Positions 48,121 through 59,417 of a stretch of 64,000 bases of DNA are shown piece by piece (the first letter of the stretch is position 1; each line of letters opens with the position of its first letter). Position numbers and translations under genes: made by a program. Origin of the DNA: Cercis canadensis (Eukaryota > Streptophyta > Magnoliopsida > Fabales > Fabaceae); NCBI GenBank assembly GCA_003255065.1, contig QAOA01005230.1:218856-282855 (forward strand), written 5' to 3'. The notes beneath the pieces were generated by a model. The model was given only the letters and a program-made list of their open reading frames with translations, was not told where the DNA came from and searched no databases.

Positions 48121-49235
48121 GATTGAGATAAATCAAATCTTATCCAAGTCATCAATGTTGGTTTTTTTGTTGCCGAAAGTATGAATAGTTAAGCCGATCT
48201 TAAAGTCAAAAGTTTATCATCAGGTGGTTAACTGGGCAACAGGCAAATTTTCTCAAGAGCAATATGATAAAAACAGTAGTAATTACGTACAATAATTCAC
48301 AACTTCTCACAAACTGACAGTGAAAATATAAATTTCCTTCTCTTTATGGGGTCTGCTGTTGGTATTACTTCTCGTTGATTAACTTTCAGATAGGAGGAAT
48401 GTTTGATCCTTATCTCATTCATGTGATTATCGTCATATGAAATATTCAATATTTTTAAAATACTATACATTAAGTCTCTTAAACATATATATTGACTTTG
48501 AATTAAATAGTACATAACTGAAAAGAAACATGTTCCACGTTATGATTTTTTTTATTCGTTCTATTTTTTGAGGGTAAAATAAGCTAAGTCTTTCATATAG
48601 TCTACTGAAAAAGCGTGACTTTTTTAGTTATATTGGTAATCTGTTTCTGCAGAAGATACCTTCAACATCGTATTTTCCATTCGTTGTCCTGTTCACACCT
48701 CAAAACTAAACCCGTTTTGATATTGTTGCTGCATATATAGCATATCTTTCTTTAATTATTTGCTGATATAATATTTCTAATGAGGAGTCACAAACAAATT
48801 ATCCTTATTACTTTATGTTGCACATGTAACATATACATGTATAAAAATATATAGAACATGCTTAACTACCACTTCCATTGAATGATACATATACACATAC
48901 ACCATTGACAAATTCGGTTCATATTTTATAGAAGCATATACTATTTTAATTAGACTCAAAAAGCAATTATATTATTGTCATCATAATAACGTTTGATTCT
49001 GATTTTCGTTTTCACATTAGAGTTCATGAGTCATGAGGAAAGAGGGAGGATATGTCTTTCCTTGTGAAGAACCTCAGTGGTTTCTCGATTTAAATACATC
49101 ATCCCCACTCTCTTCTTTGCCTCAAACACCTGATCATTGCAGTTTCTGTTTCACTGATTGCTTGCAGTTGCAGCTCTTCTTTCTCTCTATTTGGCTGTTT
49201 ATTTCTTCCCCAAGTTTTCCAAAGAAATTAATTAG
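48121..49235. other. Intergenic DNA upstream of HAD copy 1
   Basis: AT-rich, no gene recognised. The final 200 bases are CT-rich, like a promoter and leader. Confidence 0.5.
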
Positions 49236-50759
49236 ATGGCATTCGGAGAACAATACCAGCAGGCAATACTGCCCAAATACGAGTGTCTTCTCTTTGGTAT
49301 GTCTTTAATTAGTTTTGCTTAGACCCTTAATTTGCTTTCCCATCCCATGCATGTATATATTATGAGAAAGAACTTAATGTTGGCACTCGCAGATGTTGGC
49401 GACACCTGGTTTGTCATCACAATGCTCTAAAAATATTCTCGGTACAGATTATATACCTTAATTTCTTTTTGCGCATGCATTATTATTAATGCTAGCTCTT
49501 GTTAATTTTCCCTATAAATTGGATATTTCTTTGAACAGAATATATGGTTGAGAGACTAGGCATAGATGAAAACAAAGTGGTTGAGATGAATCAATCTTTG
49601 TACAAGAATTATGGGACATTCATGGCCGGTCTCAAGGTATGAATTCTCTCCTCTCCTCTCCTCTCTCTTGTCCATGTTTTTTCTCTCTTTCCCGTCCCTT
49701 AAAATATCACAAACGAGTTTCATCAACACTCACATCCTCTTCTCTTCACTTGTTCAGGCCATTGGTTACGACTTTGACTATGATGACTACCACTGGTAAC
49801 AATTTAAAATCATCATTCTTCTAATTGCATTAACAAAATTAGTTAATAAATATTATTGCTCTTAACTTATAGCAATATTAATTAATTTCCTTGTATAGGT
49901 TTGTTCATGGGAGATTACCCTATGAGAAACTAATCCTGACTATATTCTACGGACTCTTCTACATAGCTTACCCGTGCGGAAAGTTGTAAGTTGCTCAGTT
50001 AATTATACAGATATATCATATCTGTTAATTTAATGATTAATTGCCTTTAACATGGATCAATTGCTTATTCTCTCGAAATATTTGTCTATGAAACAGATAT
50101 TCTCCAACGGGGACAAGGTTCATGTGGCCAAAGTTCTCAACAGGCTGGGATTGGAGGACTGTTTCGAAGGAATCATATGCTTTGAGACCCTCAATAATTT
50201 GGACCACTATTCTTGTTCTTATCGTTACAATAATAATGGTTCAGATTCAGCACTTGCACCAACTCCTATCCTTTGCAAACCCCATGAGATTTCATTTGAG
50301 CTAGCTCTCAAGACAGCCAACATTAACCCTCACAAAACTGTGAGTTATATAATATTTCAGAGTTGAATTGACTGTGTGCCATGAACAATTTATAATTAAA
50401 GTGCTTTGATTCATGTGCAGCTATTCTTCGACGATAGCATTCGCAACATACAGGCTACAAAACGTGTGGGTCTAAATACCGTGTTGGTAAGTTAAAATCA
50501 ATGAAGAAGAATTGATGCATTAGTTGCATAATTAATTATTAAACCAGATATCTCCATCTTATTTGTTTAATTTAATTTGCGTTAATGAGTGCATGCAATG
50601 CAGGTGGGCACCTCTCAACGATCAGAAGGAGTGGATTTTGCTCTAGAGAGTATCCATAACATGAAAGATGCGCTACCAGAGCTCTGGCAAGTTAATGGCA
50701 ACTCAGTGAACACAACAATTCCCCGAAATATGACAATGGAGACTTCAGTACTAGCCTAG
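49236..50759 (+). pseudogene. HAD-superfamily hydrolase copy 1 (SDT1-like), disrupted
   Basis: Exons 49236-49296, 49393-49441, 49539-49636, 49758-49795, 49899-49985, 50097-50339, 50421-50486, 50604-50759. The exon plan matches copy 2 (53352-55141) with lengths 61, 98, 38 and 66 identical. Exon 2 is 17 nt shorter, removing LYPLS after DVGDT and causing a stop at 49428-49430. Exon 5 is 1 nt shorter. The nucleophile motif is DVGD rather than DLDDT, so the catalytic second Asp is Gly. Later parts remain well conserved (FETLN, ANINPHKTLFFDDSIRN, GLNTVLVGTS). Splice sites are intact and the two shifts cancel, so decay is partial. Sequence error at both sites is less likely. Confidence 0.78.
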
Positions 50760-52760
50760 ATTAGTTTTTATGCACCCAAATTAATGTATTCAATGCACTT
50801 CTCCATCATCATCTTCAATTCTGTGTTTGAATGAATAATAATCACGAAAAAATAATTCATAATGTATCTAAATACCAACTATAATTTGATTTATTGCTCA
50901 TTTTCACCTCTTTCCTCTTTGTTTGCTTATAAACAAACACTCATGGAATGGTATGGAACACTTCCTGTCTCTATCTCTCTCCGCCGCTCCTCCCTTAAAA
51001 AATTGAGTCTGAAGTTGACAGCTTTTTTTTTAAAAAAAATTAATCTTTAATCTCTCTAAAAGATCGTTAGAACAAAGTAAAAAACTAGAGAAGATGATCC
51101 TCTCAAATAAAAAAAGATTATGATAACTACACCTCATTATGTACAGCATAATAACAGAGACGTCACAGGTGACAACAAAACCCGTGTTCATAAATTGTTT
51201 AGTCATACCAACCCTGAAATTAAAAGTAGTTAGTAATATTTGACGAATTAAGTTTCTAATTAGAAGTTTCCATTTTTTGTGCGTGTATCAAAATATTACT
51301 TGATGCATAACCGACTAATATTTAAGTTGTTCTCCAGGTTTGTAAGTTTTGTATTTGAATTTAAAGTCATGACTAAAATATCAAAAAAAATATTATTTGA
51401 TGCATCATCCATATAATTTAAAGAATAATATTAGATGAATCCAAAAATGCATTTAATTTGTCTTAAAAAGCATACATATAATACATGAAATCAATTTCCA
51501 CAAATTAAACAAGTTTTTAATCAGATACAGGTGTATGTACATTTCATAATTTTTTTAATACATAACAATAGTGAAAATGAAAAATATCTAGATAAAATTA
51601 CTTAAGTGTTGATGGTATTGTTTTTCTATTAAAATATTACATTACCATTATTTTTACAGAGCAGTAGCCACCTTACCTTTTTATTAGTATTCATCAAAAT
51701 TGCATATTCACCCTCAACAATGGCTAGAAGAAACAATTGAATGGATTTTCATTAAAACACCCTAATGTGGCCATAATAGATCGACTTGATCAATGCTGGA
51801 AGTGGTGACCCATTTGCAGATTCCTCTGAAAAATGAAACTAATAGGATTCAAGAACAAGTGGCTGCCATTGTTGCGGAGGGAGGGAAGGACGTCCTCCTT
51901 GTCGTGGGTGGGTGGGTTAAAAAGAAAGTAAATGTAAGTGAAGATGTAATTTTGAAGAATATTAATAAAAATGTGAGGTGGTTATTGAGATATAAAAATA
52001 ATATATATATAATATTTTAATAAAAAAACAATACCAGAAACACATAAGAAATTTTACTTAAAATTTATCTAATATTAAATATATTGGCAATCAAATATTT
52101 AATGTAAGGTGCTTATAAATGTTGGCGCCGATCACTAAATGTGAAATCAAAACAAAATATATTAGATGTTTTTGCAAGTATGTTTTTTACATATGATCTA
52201 TTATCGGTGCAAAAAAATTATTAATTTAACTAAAATATGTTTTAAAAATATATGAAAATGAGTATATGATTAATTATTTAGTACTACAAATAAAATTATT
52301 TACATAATTTATTTTACTTAACATATAGATAAGACTTATGTAAAACTTACGAAAATATACGGTTTAAATTATTTTAATAATTAGTTATTACTTATGATAC
52401 TAAATAATTAACTTTATATAATCTCACATAATTCAAATAATATAAAATTAAAGATGCTAAAATTTAAAAGCATGTAAATTATGTCTATTTATGATCAACT
52501 TTCTCCATAAATTTTCATTATAAACAATTAAACATCCTTTTGCTTTTGCAAATTACACGAAGCAAATGGAGGAGAAGGTTGGGGGTTGACCGGAGAGTGA
52601 CCAAATGAAAAGGAGAGGGCACGCGTCAACACGTTATTGGGTCACGTGGTAATATGTAAAAAAGATGTGGCTCCTACTTTTTAGTTTATTTCTTTGGTTT
52701 CTAGATCTTCAACCCAATTGGAACGTCGTCTAGTCCCCTGACGAGTGAGACTGACGACTC
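50760..52760. other. Very AT-rich intergenic DNA between the two HAD copies
   Basis: No gene recognised. The 75-codon frame at 51793-52020 has no known motif. The right end is the promoter of HAD copy 2. Confidence 0.5.
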
Positions 52761-53351
52761 AATCAATCGCTTTCGATTAACGCCTTCCAAACCGCCCTTC
52801 TATTGAAACCTTTCTTTTATCTTCTCCTCATTTGCTTCATCTGCCCCTTTCTTCTTCTCCCTTTCTCTATTTCTCATCATTTGTCTGATTTTCAGTAACA
52901 GTAAGTTAATCTCTTTCACCTGTTGATGCACATTCTCATGTCTGGGTTTTGTTAACTTCTAGTCCAACATTTTACTTGTTGATGCATCATCTGTTGCTTG
53001 CGTTTTTTTTTTTTTTTTTTTTNTTTATTTATATTATATACAATTATAATAAAAAAAAAATTGTTGGTCCGGTCAGTGATTCATTGATAAACAATCTGGG
53101 TTTCCCTTTTCATCTTTCTGTTAGCTTGCAATGTCTTAGTTTTCTCGACCTGCATTCGCTTTTTATCTTTTTATTATGTGCGTTTTGGATCATAGTTTCT
53201 CGAGCATGGACTTCAATGAAAAATATTCACTCTAGTACGTATTCTTCACACAATATTTGGAATGATCGGTTTATATTGATATTTGTGTGTCATTATTTTT
53301 CTCACTTTATTTTCCTCCTACCTTTTGTATTTGTAGCCTATTAAATTCAAA

Positions 53352-55141
53352 ATGGAAAACGAAAATCAGTACCGGGAAGTTTCAGAGGCGAAATATGATT
53401 GCCTTTTATTTGGTAAGCCCTTACGCTGAATGAATTGTTTTCTGTGGCAAATTGATTGTTCTGGCTTAGGTTATATAAAACTTGTTTTCATTACTATCAG
53501 ATCTTGATGACACACTTTATCCTTTGAGTTCTGGATTGTCGTTGTCAGTGGCAAAAAATATCCAAGGTACTGAATTTGCCATATTGCAAATTTTAATACG
53601 TGAGAGCATGAATTATTGTCTGTGGATTTCTAGTTTTGAATCAGAAATCGTGAGTTTTTATTGGATATATTGTACAGAGTACATGCTTCAAAAGCTTGGG
53701 ATAGATGAGAGTAAAGTTCCTGAATTGAATTTCCAATTATATAAAACTTATGGGACGACAATGGCTGGTCTCAAGGTATTATTCAAGTAACCTTTGAATG
53801 ATTTGTTTCTAAGCCTTCGTTGTCTAGAGAAGATGATATACTAATAAAGATTTTGTCTCTTCTCTTCTTGCCAGGCAATTGGCTATGACTTTGACTATGA
53901 TGACTTTCATAGGTAACTTTCTGATCGGTTTTTGCCCAGTTGAAAACTATGTTAAAGCGGCATCTAAATCATTTTTGGTTGAACAGCTTTGTTCACGGAA
54001 GATTGCCGTATGATATGCTTAAACCTGACCCTGTTTTGAGGGGTCTTTTGCTAAGCCTGCCTGTGCGGAAAGTTGTAAGTTTCTCGACATTAGAGTTACT
54101 TACCCATCTTTGCCATGTCTTTTTTGTGCTGAAATGGTATTGGCTTGACATAAAAGTCTTTCTTAGCATGATATATCTTCTTTATCTTTTCCTCTTTCAG
54201 ATTTTTACAAACTCAGACAAGGTCCACGCATTTAGGGTGCTTCACAGGCTTGGATTGCAGGATTGCTTTGAAAGAGTTATATGCTTTGAGACTTTGAATC
54301 CCTCCAACAATGTCAATTCTCCTGAAGAAGAAGATGACAGCCAACCAAGTAGCACTAAAAGCGCCGGCATTTTTTATTTTTATGAGTACATGCGCCAACC
54401 TGATTCTAATATGGTGCTTCCAAGGACCCCAGTTGTCTGCAAACCACTTGAAGATGCATTTCAAAAGGTTTTCAAGATAGCAAATATTGACCCTCAAAGA
54501 ACCGTAAGATTGTGAATCCTTCCCTTGGATGATCTTGTAATTTGATTTTTTTGTAATATTGACTAGTTATTAACATCATTCTGCATCTACATTTTCACTA
54601 TAACTCTTCAGCCTGAAAAACGCCATTTTCTGTTATATTTTTCTGATTCTTTTACGAGAAATGACACCATGTTTCTTTTGCTTTTTCAGTTGTTCTTTGA
54701 TGACAGCGTCCGCAATTTAGTGACAGGGAAACTTTTGGGCCTCCACACAGTCTTGGTTAGTATGTCCAGCCAAAAAAGGAACATATTCTAGGTTGCGTTT
54801 GGATGCGTGCATTTGCGATTAGATATTTAACATTTGAGTATTCCTGATGATTTAATTGAAAGGAACTTTAATAGTATACATTTCTTGGTCTTACACCTTT
54901 CATAATATTTGAATGATATCCGCCTTAATTAATGTCAAATCCATATGCGACATGAATGCAGGTGGGTACTTTTGTTCGAACTACTGGAGTGGATCATGCA
55001 TTGGAGAGCATCCATAATATGAGGGAGGCATTTCCAGAGCTCTGGGAAGCCAATGAGAAGGCTGAAAGTTGCAATAGAAACATCAGTACTGGCTTAGCTC
55101 AGCTCAAAAGTCCTCTTCCTGAAGTGTTGGTGTCTGATTAA
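53352..55141 (+). CDS. HAD-superfamily hydrolase copy 2 (SDT1/pyrimidine 5'-nucleotidase-like)
   Basis: Eight exons: 53352-53412, 53501-53566, 53678-53775, 53875-53912, 53987-54074, 54201-54503, 54690-54755, 54962-55141 (900 nt, 299 aa). HAD motif I is intact as DLDDTLYPLSSGLS with nucleophile Asp21 and acid/base Asp23. Then come the cap FDYDDFHSFVHGRLPYDMLK, motif II IFTNSDKVHA, the Lys region CKPLEDAFQK and motif IV LFFDDSVRN. Yeast SDT1 relatives dephosphorylate pyrimidine nucleotides; plant members are annotated as suppressor-of-TFIIS-disruption-like. A leader intron is likely at 52901-53336. It is a tandem duplicate of 49236-50759 and the intact one. Confidence 0.9.
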
Positions 55142-55365
55142 TGGTCTTGGCACCGCCGTCTGTATGACGTAAGTTTATATATTCATATAAAAAGTGGATT
55201 GTTTACTGAATTTTGGTGTTACGTCCAATGTAACATTTTATTATCCAAGAACTAGAAAAGAATGCGAGGTAGCACTTTGACTGCAACTCTTTTATGGATA
55301 TTATGATTATCTACCCTGAAGTTTAGCAGAAAGAGTTTTGAACCCCCCCCCCCCCNCCTCCAATA

Positions 55366-55665
55366 GGGGTAGCGCTACCCTCATCTCAATTGGGTGGATT
55401 TAGGTGAAGCCCATCCAGTAATTTTAATTTCGTTGCAAAGATCTTAAAAAATTGAAATATAAGAAAATGTGTTAAGAAATAATTTTTCAAGTTTACTTTT
55501 TAATACATATTCTTATATTATGTTATTTTTATATTTTATAAAAAATTATGTATTTTGACACATACTCTCAATTTTTCAAGATATTTGCAACAACACCAAA
55601 ATCACATTGTAAGTCTTATTGAGTTTCACTCAACCCACCCAAATAAGGTGGGGTAGTGCTATCCC
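55366..55665. mobile_element. 300-bp MITE with long inverted repeats and TA flanks
   Basis: The left end GGGGTAGCGCTACCC and the reverse-complemented right end GGGATAGCACTACCC are inverted partners. Similarity continues inward for about 100 bp (TTGGGTGGATTTAGGTGAA against TTGGGTGGGTTGAGTGAAA; CGTTGCAAAGATCTTAAAAA against TGTTGCAAATATCTTGAAAA). TA dinucleotides flank both ends (55364-55365 and 55666-55667), suggesting a Tc1/mariner-type duplication. It has no coding capacity. It lies just downstream of HAD copy 2, next to a poly-C run with an N. Confidence 0.72.
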
Positions 55666-55667
55666 TA

Positions 55668-56381
55668 AGAGGGTGGATAGCATAGCCCTCACTTAACTTT
55701 ATTTCTAGAGATTAACCGGCGAAAGTCTTTTATATTCGACTTTTTGAAACAATCAGATCAGGCATCTGCTTGAGGTTGTTAGGGAAAGATACGAGTGCTT
55801 ACCAGTATAAGTTTTTAAATACTTGTCTCTGCCCATTGATACAATGAAGACGATTACAAGAAGAATGTAGTAGTTAAGTCCGTTTAACTGCAAACATAAA
55901 AGCTTGGATAGTCGTCGAATTAGAATCCCATCCTTCCCTACGAAATGTCAGTTTCAACTCTTATCAAGATGACAATGTGCAGTAAGGCTGTCCAAATCAT
56001 CAAAATTAACCCCTCTATTTCTAGTTACATGCATTAGTAAATAATTGGATTACAATGAATGCAAACCAAGGTGCAATTTTAAGTCAACGCCGACTTGCAA
56101 AGGAGTTTAGAAGTATATCGCAAGTATAAGATAGAAACAGAGGATTAAAAAAATCAAACAAGACTTCAAAAACCCTCCAGTGAACATTATATTATATGAA
56201 TATATTCATATAATTGGTAGCATGGACAGAGATATCCTTTGTATCGTTAGATGTTGTAACAACTTAAAAGCCTGGATATTGCAAGAGTGACTTTTGGCTT
56301 GTGGCTATGCTCTACGCCATATTGGCATAACTAACTTTTGTATATCAAATAGACGTAAATCGAGAAAAAGCCTAACAAGGA
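55668..56381. other. Intergenic DNA between convergent HAD copy 2 and UFD1
   Basis: No gene seen. It includes the 3' UTR of the minus-strand UFD1 gene. Confidence 0.5.
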
Positions 56382-58630
56382 TCAGCCTTTCAATGAGTAC
56401 TTCTTTCCTGTGAAAGCTTGGAATTTTGGCTCTTCTGCCTTCTCGGATGACTCTTGACTTGTACTTTTTGCAGAAGCCTAATAAGAAAAAAAGATTTGGT
56501 CAAATGGACTTATGCAAAGACAGACAGATGTGCTCCAAAAGTCATGAACATGAATTGTAGTCCAAAACTTACTAAGACTTACCTTGGGTGTTTGAATGAC
56601 TGGTGTACTTGCATTTGACCCAAACACGAGCTTTCGAGAAGTTCTATGCGAAGCAGGATTTAATGACTTTGAATCAGAAACCTTTGTTATGTCGTCAGCC
56701 TGCTGCTGCTTTGGCATTGAAGAGGAAGTTTGTTCAACTGATTGTGTAGAGGGTTTTCCATCCAAACGTTTCCCAAAACCAGTGAATGGACTGAACCTGG
56801 CTATCTTTTTCAATGGCTCATCTTCAACTGAAATGCAAAGAATATAGTCAGAATATTCCAATGAATTTCTGCGTACATGAACTGAGGAAATGCTCAAAGC
56901 AGGTTCTAAAAGACAAGAAAAGGGCGAAAACCTTCAGGCGGTTTCCTGTCAGATAGAGCAGATGGTGCCTGTTTGTCAGGTTCTTTATAATCAAGAGGTT
57001 GGGCAAAATCAACTTCACAGTCTGTTTCAATTATACTGACTGCAGGGGAGGGTTTTGTTTCAACTATATCTATGTAATACTTCTTGTTATTATAAGCAAC
57101 CATTATCGTGTCACCAGTTGTTAGACAGGAGTAGCTCCTTAGTGAAGTCTCTAAGCTGCAAATGATCAAGGAAAAGAATGAAAATATTAGTTGATACACA
57201 ATTGTGAAGAGCATACCATCAAAGATGTAAACAAATATGGTAGAAGAATACTAACATGGCTTTGGGATTGGAGATATCCAAAAAATCCTTGGTATGTGGC
57301 TGCAGCTTCACATATGTTCCTTTTGCAAGGCTGGTACTTTTCACACTTACAGTGTCGCCCTCTTGTAGGAGCATATTTTCCATCATCTAACAATAGATGA
57401 AACATTAGAAATTATGAATGACAAGAACAAATCCATGGAGTAAAAGTACTTCAGAAAGAAGGAAAAACAAATTGCATACCCAATATGGTATATATATCAG
57501 CCCCTCATCAGCAATGAATTCTAGGACCCCACAGTGAGTAACTCTTCCGGCAGAAGGATTTCTAAGTTCAAATAACATAGGGTACTCTATGTGCAAAGAC
57601 GCTGGAAAGCATAACTTAGTAAAATTCTTGATAGATGTTTACGTGAATAAGCCAAGTAATTTTTCAGGAAATAAAGAATCGAATCGTTTAGATTAGAAGA
57701 TTTTGACTTACCAAGGCGATCAAGGGCTGAAGGGGGCATGATAACTGAGAAGCAACAAGAAATTCATAAGCAATTAGGCATATAGATATTTTACATAAAA
57801 AAAAAAAAAGGTAAATGAATGCCACGAGAGAACATACTTTTATCACCCTTTTCGAGATTTGACTGCAAACAATCCAGAGAAGTCAGAATTAGTGAGAGAT
57901 TTGAAATCACATACAAGAAAACAATTCAAAGAGAGGGTAGCCTAAGTTTGCTATGGTACTATATCCATATGAAGAATGCCCAAATATCAATGCCATAAAC
58001 CAATACAGCAATCATTCTCTATCTAAATTAGGCCACAGGAGAATCCCCATAACAATACTCACTTATTCTTGAGTAATGGATGCTTTTTGCTAATTATAAC
58101 TATAACCATTAAAGGGTAAGTTTCTTATATTTTATCTTATCGATTGTTTCTATTTTTGTGTTGAACCTTATAGAAAATCTTTGCTTTGACTGTTTGAGAA
58201 ACAATATATGCATCAGACCTTTTCAATGAAGGAGACAGGGTAACAACGATAAATTTGTTCAAAGGCTGCATCCAGGCGATTTATGTAATCCTGCAAAGCG
58301 AAACCAAATAATAGCATGAGTTAACTTAACACTACCTCAGTTTCACCGCAAGCATTAAAAGAAGTGAGGGGAGGAGGGGGGGAACAACCAGGACCAGGAA
58401 GCATTTTGACACGTTAGGAGACACTAAATCTCATAACCTCCAACGATAAATTGCTAAAGACAGTTAAATGCTTAACGACGTTCTTGTAGATATGATCAAG
58501 CTAATCAGTGCGATAGATTAAGTTTAAAATCAAAAACCAAGTTACCTATCCATTCAAGTCTTTTTTTTCAAGAATTACAACTCATCAATGCAAATAATTC
58601 TAATCTATAAATGGCCCATCAACGCACCAT
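56382..58630 (-). CDS. UFD1: UFD1 (ubiquitin fusion degradation 1) protein
   Basis: Coding exons on -: 58219-58290, 57838-57862, 57712-57744, 57480-57601, 57256-57386, 56932-57155, 56583-56827, 56382-56477 (948 nt), GT-AG with consistent phase. The product reads [74 protein letters not shown], then [20 protein letters not shown] and [13 protein letters not shown] at the end. UFD1 with NPL4 brings ubiquitylated proteins to CDC48/p97. The first exon holds no ATG; joining to ATG at 58630-58628 (TATG|GTGCGT donor) gives MDYINRL and 316 aa, but that first exon is inferred. Confidence 0.88.
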
Positions 58631-58699
58631 AGTTAGTGGGCTAATGAGAAGCCTCCACGGACTAGAAGATTACCGATAGTCTGCATAAACCAAAGAAAC

Positions 58700-59417
58700 A
58701 AATAAGCAAACAGTGGATAAACACAAATGCTAAATATAACGATCCATCTACTGAGATTATTATGAAAATCCCAGCAACAATATAGCATCCTACTACGAAG
58801 TCAACAAGTTTATGAAAATTTACTTTCTGATCACCCACCAAAAGCTGCTTCTTTTTCATTTTTTATTTTTTTTAAAAAGTACCCAAATAGTTAACAGAAC
58901 ACAGCTCTGCAGAAATAAGTAATGTGACTGTAATGAAAGTTGTTAATGGCTGATAAAAAATCTTCTGGAATCTGATATTAACCTTTGAATGGATGATCAA
59001 GAAGTGGAGAATCCGAAGCGTTGCCAAATCAAAAGCTTTGATGAAAACTGCGAGAGTGAGCACTGAAATTTGGAAGCAACACGGTTCCCAGTTTTTATAG
59101 GTTAGGGCCTGAAGGCTGGAAGAGCCTTTGGAATACCGAATACCCTTGGGCTGGATCCGTAGCCCAGTATTCTTTACCAAAAAGAAGTTATAAAATATAA
59201 ATATTTTCCTATAAGGATATTTTAGTCATTTCATTTGACCCAAAAAAGAAATATGGGAAGACCCCAACAACAACAACAAAAAAAATCCCTAAACAAACCC
59301 TAGGTTTCTCGTCGTGGTGCTTTTGGCAGAAGAAAGAATTTCTTTGTTCGTCCTGGTTCGAGGAGAGAACCAGAGAATTTGCAAGACGAGCTTTCAGGTA
59401 GAAACTACGGAATTACA
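58700..59417. promoter_or_regulatory. Shared region between divergent UFD1 and MPP6-like genes
   Basis: UFD1 (-) and the MPP6-like gene (+) are head to head, with under 0.8 kb between the inferred UFD1 start and the MPP6 ATG. The centre (59200-59330) is AT-rich, followed by AAACCCTAGG, a telo-box-like word common in plant housekeeping promoters (59295-59304). Which parts are leader is not clear. Confidence 0.45.

Noticed and set aside
51793-52020. 75-codon plus-strand frame between the HAD genes
   Set aside because: Ends in low-complexity AT sequence, with no similarity seen.
58872-59180. 102-codon minus-strand frame as the UFD1 first exon
   Set aside because: Its donor could join in frame, but it contains no ATG and does not resemble the UFD1 N-terminus. 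It is probably leader or promoter.
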